The position numbers and the translations under genes were made by a program. The notes beneath the pieces were generated by a model that saw nothing but the letters and a program-made list of their open reading frames with translations, did not search any database and was not told where the DNA came from. A stretch of DNA of 33,399 bases from an uncultured Planctomycetaceae bacterium (GTDB taxonomy: Bacteria > Planctomycetota > Planctomycetia > Pirellulales > Pirellulaceae). This document shows, in pieces, positions 7,124 through 15,104 of this stretch. The first letter of the stretch is position 1. Each line of letters begins with the position of its first letter. The DNA lies in NCBI GenBank assembly GCA_903927685.1, contig CAIYOB010000572.1:1-33399 (forward strand). The letters are read 5' to 3'.

Positions 7124-7972
7124 ATGTCGCTCGACAAACTGATCAACCTGCTCGTCACGGTCACGCTCATCGAAATGATGATCGCCATCGGACTGGGCGT
7201 GACGTTGGCCGACATTCTCAGCGTCGTCAGGAACCGGCGATTGTTGGCCCGAGCCGCGCTGGCGAACTACGTTTGTGTCCCGATCGCGGCGGTGGGGCTG
7301 TTGCTTCTGTTCCGCGCCCAGCCGATGGTCGCTGCTGGGTTCCTAATCGCGGCGGTTTGTCCCGGGGCCCCGTACGGGCCTCCGTTCACGGTGCTGGCCA
7401 AGGGAAACGTGGCCGCGTCCGTGGGCTTGATGGTGGTTCTGGCCGCATCGTCCGCGGTGGCTGCGCCGCTGCTCTTGCGCGTTCTGTTGCCTTGGTTGGG
7501 CTGCGATTCGCAGAGCGTCGATGCGGGCAAGATGGTCGTCACGCTGTTGGCGACTCAGCTCCTGCCCCTGTGCGTTGGAGTGGCCATCCGGCAGTGGCGA
7601 CCGAGTCTCGCCGCGGGGCTGCTCAAGCCGGCCAGTCGCTTGAGCGCGGTCCTGAACTTGACGGCAATCGCCTTGATCCTCGCCGTCCAATTCCAGTCGC
7701 TGACCGCCATCCGACCAAGTGGTTTCCTGGGGATGCTCGCCCTGGTTTCGACGGCTTTGGCGGCCGGCTGGGTGCTGGGCCTGCCGGGCAGCGGCAACCG
7801 CAGGGTCATGGCGATTACCACGTCCGTGCGCAACGTAGGCGTCGGCCTGGTCATCGCGACCAGCAGCTTTCCCGGCACGCCAGCCGTCACGGCGACGTTG
7901 GCGTTTGCACTGTTTCAGACCGTGGTGATAGCGCTCGTCGCCGCGGGTTGGGGACGGCTGGCGCCGGGTTGA
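7124..7972 (+). CDS. Bile acid:sodium symporter (BASS/SBF) family-like transporter
   Basis: A 282-residue integral membrane protein with eight to nine hydrophobic segments. It contains SBF-like features: the helix 2-3 region LARAALANYVCVPIAAVGLL, the segment AAVCPGAPYGPPFTVLAKGN in place of the usual small-residue crossover, and near the C-terminus TSVRNVGVGLVIATSSFPG, which matches the RNxxLxLxIA signature of SBF proteins. The substrate cannot be assigned; family members move organic anions with sodium. Start MSLDKLINLL at 7124 is chosen because upstream sequence in other frames is the inverted repeat. Downstream glgX is 72 bases away. Confidence 0.78.
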   Translation: MSLDKLINLLVTVTLIEMMIAIGLGVTLADILSVVRNRRLLARAALANYVCVPIAAVGLLLLFRAQPMVAAGFLIAAVCPGAPYGPPFTVLAKGNVAASVGLMVVLAASSAVAAPLLLRVLLPWLGCDSQSVDAGKMVVTLLATQLLPLCVGVAIRQWRPSLAAGLLKPASRLSAVLNLTAIALILAVQFQSLTAIRPSGFLGMLALVSTALAAGWVLGLPGSGNRRVMAITTSVRNVGVGLVIATSSFPGTPAVTATLAFALFQTVVIALVAAGWGRLAPG

Positions 7973-8044
7973 TCAGGAATAACGAGTAGGTAAGAACGAG
8001 TGAGGGCCGGGGGGCCATCATCCAACAGAGAGGGAGACCCAAGC

Positions 8045-10144
8045 ATGAGCACCAGCGTCCTTCCCGGAAGCAGTCATCCGCTCGGCGCCGCTGTGGCGGG
8101 TGACGGCGTGAATTTCTCCTTGTACTCGAAAAACGCGGAGGCGGTCGAATTGTTGTTCTTCGACGCCGCCGAGGCAGCGCAGCCCGCGCGCGTCGTCTCG
8201 CTCGACCGGCGCCGCCACCGCACCTATCACTACTGGCACGTGTTCGTGCCGGGTGTCAAGGCGGGCCAGATCTATGGCTATCGTGTGCACGGGCCATTCG
8301 ATCCGTCCCGCGGTCACCGCTTCGACCCGCAGAAGGTCCTGCTGGACCCGTACGGCCGGGCCGTGGCGGTGCCGCGCGGTTATGACCGCAACGTGGCGGC
8401 CGCGCCGGGGGATAATGCGGCCCAGGCCATGAAAAGCGTGATCGCGGCCGTCGGGACCTACGATTGGGAAGGCGACCGCCCGCTGCGGCACCCGTACGCC
8501 AAGACGGTGATCTACGAGCTGCACCTGGCCGGCTTTACCCAGCACCCGAATTCCGGCGTGCCGGCAGACAGACGCGGGACGTATGCCGGGCTGATCGAGA
8601 AGATCCCCTACTTGCAGGACCTCGGCATTACCGCCGTCGAACTGCTGCCGGTCTTTCAGTTCGATCCCCAGGACTGCCCGCCGGGGCGGGTGAATTACTG
8701 GGGCTACTGTCCGGTCTCGTTCTTCGCCCCGCACTTGGCCTACAGCTCGCGGCCGGACCCGTTGGGGGCGATCGACGAGTTCCGCGACATGGTCAAGGCC
8801 CTGCACCGGGCGGACATCGAAGTGATCTTGGACGTCGTGTACAACCACTCGGCCGAAGGCGGTCACGACGGACCGACCTTCTGCTTCCGCGGACTGGAGA
8901 ACGCCGCGTACTATATCCTGGAACAGGACCGGGCCAAGTACTGCAACTACACCGGCACGGGCAATACCTTCAATGCCAACCATCCGGTCGTCCGGCGGCT
9001 GATCGTGGACAGTCTCCGGTACTGGGTGGCGGAGATGCACGTGGACGGCTTTCGCTTCGATCTCGCCTCGATCCTCTCGCGCGACAAGGCAGGCCATCCC
9101 GTACAGGACCCGCCGGTGCTGTGGGACATCGAGTCGGACCCTGCGCTGGCGGGCACCAAGTTGATCGCCGAAGCCTGGGACGCGGGCGGCCTGTACCAGG
9201 TCGGCAGCTTTGTGGGCGACGCCTGGCGCGAGTGGAACGGCAAGTTCCGCGACGATGTCCGCCGCTTCCTGCGCGGCGACGAGGGCCTGGTGTCCGCCCT
9301 GGCCACGCGGATGCTGGCCAGTCCGGACCTGTACGCTCACGAAGCCCGGGAGCCGGAACAAAGCGTCAACTTCGTCACCTGCCACGACGGCTTCACGCTC
9401 AACGACCTCGTGTCTTACGACGCGAAGCACAACGAGGCCAACGGCGAGGAGAATCGGGACGGCGCCAACGACAACTACAGCTGGAACTGCGGCGTGGAGG
9501 GGCCGTCCGACGATCCGCAGATCGAGCAACTGCGCCAGCGGCAGATCAAGAACTTCCTGGCCCTCAACCTGCTGGCGATCGGCACGCCGATGCTGCTGGC
9601 CGGCGACGAGGTGCGGCGGACACAGCGCGGGAACAACAACGCCTATTGCCAGGACAGCGACCTCAGCTGGTTCGATTGGTCCTTGCTGGACCAGCACGCC
9701 GGCCTGCGGCGGTTCGTCAAGCTGCTGTTGGCCTGCCGGCTGGCCCCGGAACGGGACATCGCGGACCGGGACGTCACGCTCACCCAGCTGCTCGACGCGA
9801 CCTACCTGAAGTGGCACGGCGTCCAGCTGGACGCACCCGACTGGAGTCCTCACTCGCACGCCCTGGCGGTGACCGTACGCCCGCCGCGTTTGCCGGCGCT
9901 GCTCCACTGGATGATCAGCGCCTATTGGGAGCCGCTGGATTTCGAGCTCCCACCGGTTCCGCCGGGAATCCCAGGCCCCTGGCGTCGTTGGTTCGACACG
10001 GGGCTCGAATCGCCGGAGGATATTGGGGACTGGCGCAGCGGCCCGGCGGTGGCGGCCAGCCACTACCATGTCCAACCGCGGTCCTCGGTGGTTCTGGTGC
10101 TTCCCGAGCCGCAGGGCGAGAGCCCGTTGACCAAAGACGCGTAA
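8045..10144 (+). CDS. glgX: Glycogen debranching enzyme GlgX (isoamylase type)
   Basis: A 699-residue GH13 enzyme that hydrolyses alpha-1,6 branches of glycogen limit dextrins. An N-terminal CBM48/early-set domain (about 1-130, SSHPLGAAVAGDGVNFSLYS) precedes the catalytic barrel, which has DVVYNHSAEGG (conserved region I), VDGFRFDLAS (nucleophile Asp339), IAEAWDAGG (acid/base Glu376) and CHDGF (Asp448). The pair RRTQRGNNNAYCQDSDLSWFD-like text near 535-555 is typical of GlgX. Start MSTSVLPGSS is chosen because AGAGGGAGAC lies just upstream; the frame is open earlier, to 8000. With the nearby PPK2 and decayed pfkA it suggests a reserve-polymer/energy cluster. A hairpin GGGCC-TGC-GGCCC (10148-10160) follows the stop. 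Confidence 0.95.
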   Translation: MSTSVLPGSSHPLGAAVAGDGVNFSLYSKNAEAVELLFFDAAEAAQPARVVSLDRRRHRTYHYWHVFVPGVKAGQIYGYRVHGPFDPSRGHRFDPQKVLLDPYGRAVAVPRGYDRNVAAAPGDNAAQAMKSVIAAVGTYDWEGDRPLRHPYAKTVIYELHLAGFTQHPNSGVPADRRGTYAGLIEKIPYLQDLGITAVELLPVFQFDPQDCPPGRVNYWGYCPVSFFAPHLAYSSRPDPLGAIDEFRDMVKALHRADIEVILDVVYNHSAEGGHDGPTFCFRGLENAAYYILEQDRAKYCNYTGTGNTFNANHPVVRRLIVDSLRYWVAEMHVDGFRFDLASILSRDKAGHPVQDPPVLWDIESDPALAGTKLIAEAWDAGGLYQVGSFVGDAWREWNGKFRDDVRRFLRGDEGLVSALATRMLASPDLYAHEAREPEQSVNFVTCHDGFTLNDLVSYDAKHNEANGEENRDGANDNYSWNCGVEGPSDDPQIEQLRQRQIKNFLALNLLAIGTPMLLAGDEVRRTQRGNNNAYCQDSDLSWFDWSLLDQHAGLRRFVKLLLACRLAPERDIADRDVTLTQLLDATYLKWHGVQLDAPDWSPHSHALAVTVRPPRLPALLHWMISAYWEPLDFELPPVPPGIPGPWRRWFDTGLESPEDIGDWRSGPAVAASHYHVQPRSSVVLVLPEPQGESPLTKDA

Positions 10145-10162
10145 CGCGGGCCTGCGGCCCAC

Positions 10163-10234
10163 GTACGACGGCCCTTCCGGGCCGTCGGGGTCGGACGTCC
10201 GGGCCGTGGGGTCGGCCCGGAAGGGCCGGCCTAC
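10163..10234. repeat. REP/BIME-like repeat copy 7, between glgX and PPK2
   Basis: A 72-bp element starting GTACGACGGCCCTTCC; the right arm CGGCCCGGAAGGGCCGGCC is followed by TAC. A separate small hairpin, ATGCGC...GCGCAT (10238-10258), follows at once. Together with the GGGCC-TGC-GGCCC stem after glgX, the intergenic stretch is almost entirely hairpin-forming, which could shape transcription between the two genes. Confidence 0.87.
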
Positions 10235-10318
10235 AAGATGCGCGCGTAGCGTGCGCATTCTACGGACTGAGACTCGAATCGAACCATAACTGCCTGAAAG
10301 GAACCGGGAGGTGAATGC

Positions 10319-11128
10319 ATGAAGAAGAACGACGTGGACGAAACCAACGACAAGCTGAAACGCAAACGCTACGAAAAGGAACTGGGCAAGCTCCAGACCG
10401 AATTGTGCCGCCTGCAGGAGTGGGTCAAGCACAAGGGCCTGCGGGCGATCGTCGTGTTCGAGGGCCGCGATGCGGCGGGCAAAGGCGGGACGATCAAAGC
10501 CATCACCGAACGCGTCAGCCCGCGGGTCTTCCGACTGGTCGCACTGCCGGCCCCTTCCGACCGGGAGAAGACGCAGATGTACGCCCAGCGGTACGTCCAG
10601 CACTTTCCCGCAGCCGGGGAAATCGCGATCTTCGATCGCAGCTGGTACAACCGAGCCGGCGTCGAACGGGTCATGGGCTTCTGTACCGAAGAGCAGTATC
10701 AGCGATTCCTCGATGTCTGCCCGGTCTTCGAGAAGCAAATCGTCGACAGCGGGATCATCCTGATCAAGTTCTGGCTCGAAGTCGGCAAGAAAGAGCAGGA
10801 GCGGCGATTCGAGGCGCGGATCGACGACCCGCTGCGGCAATGGAAGCTCAGCCCCATGGACGTCGAGTCGTGGACCCGCTGGTACGACTACTCGCGGGCC
10901 CGCGACGCGATGCTGGCAGCCACCGACATGGACTACGCCCCGTGGTACATCGTGCGTTCGGATGACAAGAAGCGGGCCCGACTGAACTGCATCGCCCAGC
11001 TGCTGAGCGTGATTCCATACGAAGATGTCCCTCGGGAGAAGGTCAAGCTGCCCAAACGGTCCAACGAAGGCAAGTACGACGACCAGGCCACCCTGGAGGG
11101 CCGCCGATTCGTGCCGGAGAAGTACTGA
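10319..11128 (+). CDS. ppk2: Polyphosphate kinase 2 (PPK2) family protein
   Basis: A 269-residue P-loop kinase that uses polyphosphate to phosphorylate nucleoside diphosphates or monophosphates. Walker A is EGRDAAGKGG (48-57), the lid region is in PSDREKTQMYAQRYVQHFP, and Walker B is IFDRSWYNRAGVERVMGF (104-121). The later WKLSPMD and WYDYSRARDAML segments are typical. The length and single domain fit PPK2 class I (ADP/GDP-phosphorylating), but class cannot be proved by eye. GGGAGG (about 10308-10313) is a good ribosome-binding site. It is closely followed by the STAS fragment and the K+ channel gene. Confidence 0.94.
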   Translation: MKKNDVDETNDKLKRKRYEKELGKLQTELCRLQEWVKHKGLRAIVVFEGRDAAGKGGTIKAITERVSPRVFRLVALPAPSDREKTQMYAQRYVQHFPAAGEIAIFDRSWYNRAGVERVMGFCTEEQYQRFLDVCPVFEKQIVDSGIILIKFWLEVGKKEQERRFEARIDDPLRQWKLSPMDVESWTRWYDYSRARDAMLAATDMDYAPWYIVRSDDKKRARLNCIAQLLSVIPYEDVPREKVKLPKRSNEGKYDDQATLEGRRFVPEKY

Positions 11129-11140
11129 GGCGAGTGTGTG

Positions 11141-11401
11141 ATGGACGATAACACCAATTCCCTCGAGACGCTGGCCCGCGATCTGACGCAGCGGGGCCTT
11201 CGGCTGGGGCTGGCCGGCTTTCGTACCGACACACGAAACATGCTCGACCGAGCCGGTGCGCTGGCGGTGATCGGGATGGATGCCGTCTATCCGACGTTGA
11301 AGGCGGCGATGAGCGCGTTCCTGGACGTTTCATCGCCAACGCCTGACGGCGGTTCGGAGGTTGGCGACGCGCCGGTTGATGCAGCCGGAGATCATGTGTA
11401 A
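11141..11401 (+). CDS. STAS-domain fragment (SulP-type C-terminus)
   Basis: An 86-residue ORF whose first 60 residues (LETLARDLTQRGLRLGLAGF ... MLDRAGALAVIGMDAVYPTL) match the second half of an anti-sigma-antagonist-like STAS domain, as at the C-terminus of SulP anion transporters. The first strands and the DxTG/S loop are missing or reduced to the N-terminal MDDNTNS. The C-terminal tail (SPTPDGGSEVGDAPVDAAGD) looks unstructured. It starts 12 bases after the PPK2 stop and ends 13 bases before the channel gene, so it is probably cotranscribed. It may be a small STAS protein or the relic of a lost sulP gene. GTG 11138 is an alternative start. Confidence 0.5.
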   Translation: MDDNTNSLETLARDLTQRGLRLGLAGFRTDTRNMLDRAGALAVIGMDAVYPTLKAAMSAFLDVSSPTPDGGSEVGDAPVDAAGDHV

Positions 11402-11414
11402 CAGGAGCGAGCCC

Positions 11415-12125
11415 ATGACGAACCGATCGCACTCAGACTCCCCCGCCCAGACGGTCCTCCACCGCTGGCGATTCGGCGTGGTGCTCTCGGCCGCGCTCTT
11501 GCTGACCGTGGCGCAGCCCATGCTGGCCGTTCTGTTGGAGGAACAGGGTTCCTTCGAAGTCTTTTTCTCGGTGTTGATCGTCGCGGTCCTGCTGATGGTC
11601 TTCGAGGAACGCGATCTGCGGCGAACGGCGTTTTCCCTCGGTCTGGCCGCCTTCGTTGGCATTTGGGTAGGCCACGCCATCGGCGGATCGCTCGGGCGGG
11701 TGTGCCTCGTCGGCGCTTACCTCCTGGCGGCCGCCTTCTTTGCCTTCGCCTTGTACGGTATCCTGCGGGCGATCTTCATTAAGCAAGTGTCCGGCGACGC
11801 GATTCTTGGCGCCGTGTGCGGTTACCTGCTGCTCGGGATTGTTTGGAGCCTGTTGTACTACGCCGTCGAGACGGCATCGCCTGGTTCGTTCCAGCTGCCG
11901 CCGCCCAGGGATGCCGGAGTCACCGCCCAGCGGCTGGACCGCGGGACCCTGAGTTACTACAGTTTCGTTACCCTGGCCACGGTGGGATACGGCGACGTGA
12001 CGCCGGTGACGCCGTTGGCTCGGACCCTGGCCTGGATCGAGGCCATCGCCGGACAGTTCTATCTTGCCGTTCTGGTGGCGGGGCTGGTCGGTTTCAAAGT
12101 GACGCAAGCCATGAAAGAGCATTAG
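11415..12125 (+). CDS. Two-pore-helix potassium channel family protein
   Basis: A 236-residue membrane protein with a K+ selectivity filter TVGYGD (189-194) set in a pore loop (YYSFVTLATVGYGDVTPVTP), followed by the final helix (205-228). About four to five hydrophobic segments precede it (21-42, 47-63, 73-92, 97-120, 128-150). This is the Ion_trans_2 pattern without a recognisable RCK or voltage-sensor domain. Start ATG 11415 has GGAGCGAG nearby; the frame is open to 11361 but without a good site. Likely role: K+ flux and membrane-potential control beside an ion-pumping ATPase (inference). Confidence 0.88.
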   Translation: MTNRSHSDSPAQTVLHRWRFGVVLSAALLLTVAQPMLAVLLEEQGSFEVFFSVLIVAVLLMVFEERDLRRTAFSLGLAAFVGIWVGHAIGGSLGRVCLVGAYLLAAAFFAFALYGILRAIFIKQVSGDAILGAVCGYLLLGIVWSLLYYAVETASPGSFQLPPPRDAGVTAQRLDRGTLSYYSFVTLATVGYGDVTPVTPLARTLAWIEAIAGQFYLAVLVAGLVGFKVTQAMKEH

Positions 12126-12133
12126 TGTTTTTG

Positions 12134-12169
12134 GTAGGGCGGCCCGGCGGCCCGGAAGGGCCATCGTAC
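12134..12169. repeat. Truncated REP/BIME-like repeat copy 8, next to the pfkA remnant
   Basis: Starts GTAGGGCGGCC, then directly the right arm CGGCCCGGAAGGGCCATCG and TAC. The left hairpin's second half and the spacer are missing, leaving 36 bp. It lies 8 bases after the channel gene stop and about 35 bases before the point where pfkA-like sequence begins. Confidence 0.75.
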
Positions 12170-12203
12170 GTGGGCTGGCCCGCAGGGAGGCCTAAACCAC
12201 GGA

Positions 12204-12687
12204 AAGGAAATTCGTTACCAGAAGCTCGGCTCGCTGCTGTATCGGGGTGGGACCATCCTGGGCACCGCCAACCGCGGGCGGTTCTCGGCCAAGGTCGGAC
12301 ACGGCCAGACGCGCCGCCTGCCCCAGGAATTGATCGACGGGGTGAAGACGGGGATGCAAAAACTGAACATTCGAGCTCTGGTCAGCATCGGCGGCGACGG
12401 ATCGTTGACGATCGGCCAGCAGTTGTTCGAGGGCGGTGTTCCCCTCGTGGGCGTGCCCAGGACCATCGACAACGACCTGGAAGGCACCGTGATGCAGTAT
12501 TTGCGCGAAGATCCAGGAACGCGAGAAAGCCGACAAGCACTTCACGCTGATCATCGTGGCGGAGGGAGCCTGCGAAAAAGGGGGCGAATTCGTCACCGCC
12601 GCAGACCCGATTGCCAACCGCGAAGCCCGGCTCGGCGGCATCGCCACGGTGGTGGCCACGGAACTCGAAAAAGTCCTCTCCGGGTAG
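12204..12687 (+). pseudogene. pfkA: 6-phosphofructokinase remnant
   Basis: Reading from about 12204 gives EIRYQKLGSLLYRGGTILGT, ALVSIGGDGSLTIGQQLFEG and VGVPRTIDNDLEGTVMQ, the middle of the PFK active site (GGDGS and P-x-TIDND motifs). Homology then jumps frame (from codons at positions divisible by 3 to those with remainder 1) near 12500 to KIQEREKADKHFTLIIVAEG, ending ATELEKVLSG and TAG at 12685. Missing are about 70 N-terminal residues with the nucleotide-binding GGDCPG loop and start codon, and a central block holding the MGR/AGWIA and EIPF segments. It is therefore a dead gene with a 5' truncation and an internal deletion. The truncated end lies beside repeat copy 8. Confidence 0.85.
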
Positions 12688-12813
12688 GTCTTGGAGGATG
12701 ACATACTGGCCCGCCGGTTGACCTTCCCGCCACGCGGTCGCCGCCCTGGGGCCGAACGTGGTAGAATGCTGACAGGCGAATGACACGCAAACTCTGTTTT
12801 CAAGGAGAAACGC

Positions 12814-13707
12814 ATGAGACGAGTAATGTTGACGATTGCCGTCATGGCTTGGTCGCTGGCGTCGGCCATGGGGGCGGAGGCCGATCGCCAGGCTGCCGAT
12901 GAGGCGGCGATCCGGAAGTCCGTCGAGTCGTACGTCGCCGCGTTCAATCAAGGGGACGCGCAGGCTTTGGCGGCGTTTTGGGCGCCCGAAGCGGTCTACA
13001 CGAATCCGCTCAGCGGCGAACAGGTCGTCGGTCGGGAAGCGATCGAGAAGCAGTTTGCAGCCATCTTCGCGGAAGCGAAGGGCGTCAAGCTGGAAGCGAA
13101 GTCCGAGGCGATTCAATTCGTCTCGCCGAACGTTGCTGTCGAGCAGGGAACGGCCAAGGTGATCCGTCCGGATCAGGCCCCGGAGGAATCCGATTACACG
13201 GCCGTCTACGTCAAACGTGACGGTCAGTGGCTGCTGGACCGCGTCACCGAAGAAGATGTGCCGGCGCCCGCGCCGTCGCACTACGAGCAGCTGAAGAAGT
13301 TGGAGTGGATGATCGGACGGTGGGTCGATCAAGATGACCAGGCGACCGTGGTCACCGAGTGCAACTGGACCAAGAACAACAGTTTCATGACGCGTTCCTT
13401 CACCGTCCAGATCCGCGACCGGATCGACCTGTCCGGGATGCAGATCATCGGCTGGGATCCGGCGGCCAAGCAGATCCGCTCGTGGGTCTTCGACTCGGAC
13501 GGCGGCTTCGGGCAGGGGACGTGGCAGAAGAAAGGCAACCGCTGGTACATCGAACAGAGCGGCGTTCTGCCCGACGGACGGAAGTCCACGGCCGTGAGCA
13601 TCATCACGTACGTCGATGACAACACGTGTACGCTGCAGTCCGTCAACCGCACGGTGGACGGCGAGTTGCAGCCGAACATCGATGAAGTCGAGATCACGAA
13701 GGAATGA
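12814..13707 (+). CDS. Exported SnoaL-like/NTF2-fold (SgcJ/EcaC-type) protein
   Basis: 297 residues. Residues 1-20 (RRVMLTIAVMAWSLASAMGA) form a signal peptide. Residues about 30-140 read as an NTF2/SnoaL fold of the SgcJ/EcaC or DUF4440 type (IRKSVESYVAAFNQGDAQAL, FWAPEAVYTNPLSGEQVVGR, YTAVYVKRDGQWLLDRV). The second half (145-297) contains LEWMIGRWVDQDDQATVVTE, seen in planctomycete paralogues after the NTF2 domain, probably a beta-rich ligand-binding unit. No catalytic role can be assigned. CAAGGAGAAACGC just upstream is a good ribosome-binding site. It is followed by another exported protein 56 bases later. Confidence 0.8.
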   Translation: MRRVMLTIAVMAWSLASAMGAEADRQAADEAAIRKSVESYVAAFNQGDAQALAAFWAPEAVYTNPLSGEQVVGREAIEKQFAAIFAEAKGVKLEAKSEAIQFVSPNVAVEQGTAKVIRPDQAPEESDYTAVYVKRDGQWLLDRVTEEDVPAPAPSHYEQLKKLEWMIGRWVDQDDQATVVTECNWTKNNSFMTRSFTVQIRDRIDLSGMQIIGWDPAAKQIRSWVFDSDGGFGQGTWQKKGNRWYIEQSGVLPDGRKSTAVSIITYVDDNTCTLQSVNRTVDGELQPNIDEVEITKE

Positions 13708-13763
13708 GCTGAGTCCTAAATGCGGAATGCGGAACGCGAACAACAATCCCACGAGGTGAAGTC

Positions 13764-15104
13764 ATGAAGAAGCTCTCTCTATTAGTTGTCTTGCTCATGC
13801 TGGGCCTGATGGCAACGGGTGAACTGCTGGCCCGCGGCGGTGGTGGGGGGCGTGGCGGCGGTGGCGGCGTGTCCCGCGGCGGTGGAGGCGGGGGCTATTC
13901 TCGTCCCTCGGTTTCTCGCTCGCCGGCGGTCAGTCGTCCGTCGCCCTCCGTCAGCCGGCCCTCGACGCCGAGTGCATCTCGCCCCAGCGCGGCGCGGCCC
14001 AGTGTCTCACCGCCCAGGCCATCCCAACCGATTGCCGGCGCGCGGCCCAGCACCGGCGCCAGGCCCGGCGTCGGCACCGGCGCTCGGCCCGGCACGGGCG
14101 TCGCAACTCGGCCCTCCGCGGGCGACCTGCAGAACTTCTTGGACATCAAGCCTTCAGGCGGTGCGGGGCGGCCCAGCACACTTCCGTCCACGCGACCGGG
14201 TAATCTGGCGGGTGCGGTGGCCGGCGGGGTAGCCGGCGGCGCCGCCGCCGAGTTCTTGCAGAACCGCGGCGGCACCGGGCGTCCCGCGGCCGGACAGTTG
14301 CCTGCCGGAGATCGGCTGGGCGCCTCGGGACGAGCCGATAATCGCACGGATCGCAGCGACGCCCGCACGGATCGCGTCGACTCCCGCACGGACGCCCGCA
14401 GCGACCGCGTGGCCAGTCGGCCCGAGCGGATCGAGAACCGTCAGCAGTACCGCGACGACCGGATGGAGCGGCGGGGCGAGATTCTGGACCAGATCGACGA
14501 CCATCCGCTCCAGGACTTCTGGTCGGATCATCCGGTGTGGGGCGCGTGGGCGATCACTCGCCCCTTCCGTTGGGCGACATGGGGCGCAATCACCGGCTGG
14601 GTCGGCTACGGCTGGAGCGAATCGGTGCCTTACGCGTACGGCGACAATGTGTACTACGAGGGCGATTCGGTCTACTACGGGGATCAGGTTGTGGCCACGG
14701 CCGAGGAGTACGCGCAACAGGCCGAGACGATTGCCACCAGTGCCCCGGAGGTCGCCCCGGCCCAGGCCGACTGGATGCCGCTGGGCGTGTTCGCCTTGAC
14801 GCCGGACGGCCAGAAATCCGGCCCGGAGCCGACGCTGTTCCTGCAACTGGCGATCAGCAAGGAAGGGATCATCGCCGGGACGTTCAACAATACGGCCACC
14901 AATCAAACGCAGGCGATCGAAGGCATGGCCGACAAACAGTCGCAGCGCTGCGCCTGGACGGTGACCGGCAAGACTCGGCCGATCATGGAAACCGGCATTG
15001 TCAATCTGACCGAAAACACCGCGCCGGCGCTGGTGCATTTCGCCGACGGTCAGACGCAACAGTGGCTGATGGTGCGACTGGAAGATCCGACGGCCAAGCA
15101 GTAG
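13764..15104 (+). CDS. Secreted Gly/Ser/Pro/Arg-rich surface protein (mu-protocadherin-like label)
   Basis: 446 residues. A signal peptide (1-23) is followed by a poly-Gly tract (24-44), about 75 residues of SRPS/ARPG-type repeats, a small-residue segment (NLAGAVAGGVAGGAAAEFL) and a DRSDARTDRVDSRTDAR charged repeat. A Trp/Tyr-rich part follows (FWSDHPVWGAWAITRPFRWA and SVPYAYGDNVYYEGDSVYYG). The C-terminal 120 residues (WMPLGVFALTPDGQKSGPEP to QQWLMVRLEDP) look like a compact beta domain. Similar planctomycete proteins are often named mu-protocadherin-like cell-surface proteins; the function is unknown, and cell-envelope anchoring is inferred. CACGAGGTGAAGTC supplies the ribosome-binding site. 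Confidence 0.8.
   Translation: MKKLSLLVVLLMLGLMATGELLARGGGGGRGGGGGVSRGGGGGGYSRPSVSRSPAVSRPSPSVSRPSTPSASRPSAARPSVSPPRPSQPIAGARPSTGARPGVGTGARPGTGVATRPSAGDLQNFLDIKPSGGAGRPSTLPSTRPGNLAGAVAGGVAGGAAAEFLQNRGGTGRPAAGQLPAGDRLGASGRADNRTDRSDARTDRVDSRTDARSDRVASRPERIENRQQYRDDRMERRGEILDQIDDHPLQDFWSDHPVWGAWAITRPFRWATWGAITGWVGYGWSESVPYAYGDNVYYEGDSVYYGDQVVATAEEYAQQAETIATSAPEVAPAQADWMPLGVFALTPDGQKSGPEPTLFLQLAISKEGIIAGTFNNTATNQTQAIEGMADKQSQRCAWTVTGKTRPIMETGIVNLTENTAPALVHFADGQTQQWLMVRLEDPTAKQ

Noticed and set aside
8018..10840. 940-codon open frame on the minus strand across glgX and PPK2
   Set aside because: It is the antisense of two clear genes and of a repeat; the GC-rich third positions keep it open, and it shows no known motif.
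1..12169. The eight hairpin repeats as a CRISPR array
   Set aside because: The copies are dispersed over 12 kb, lie inside genes and lack regular spacers.
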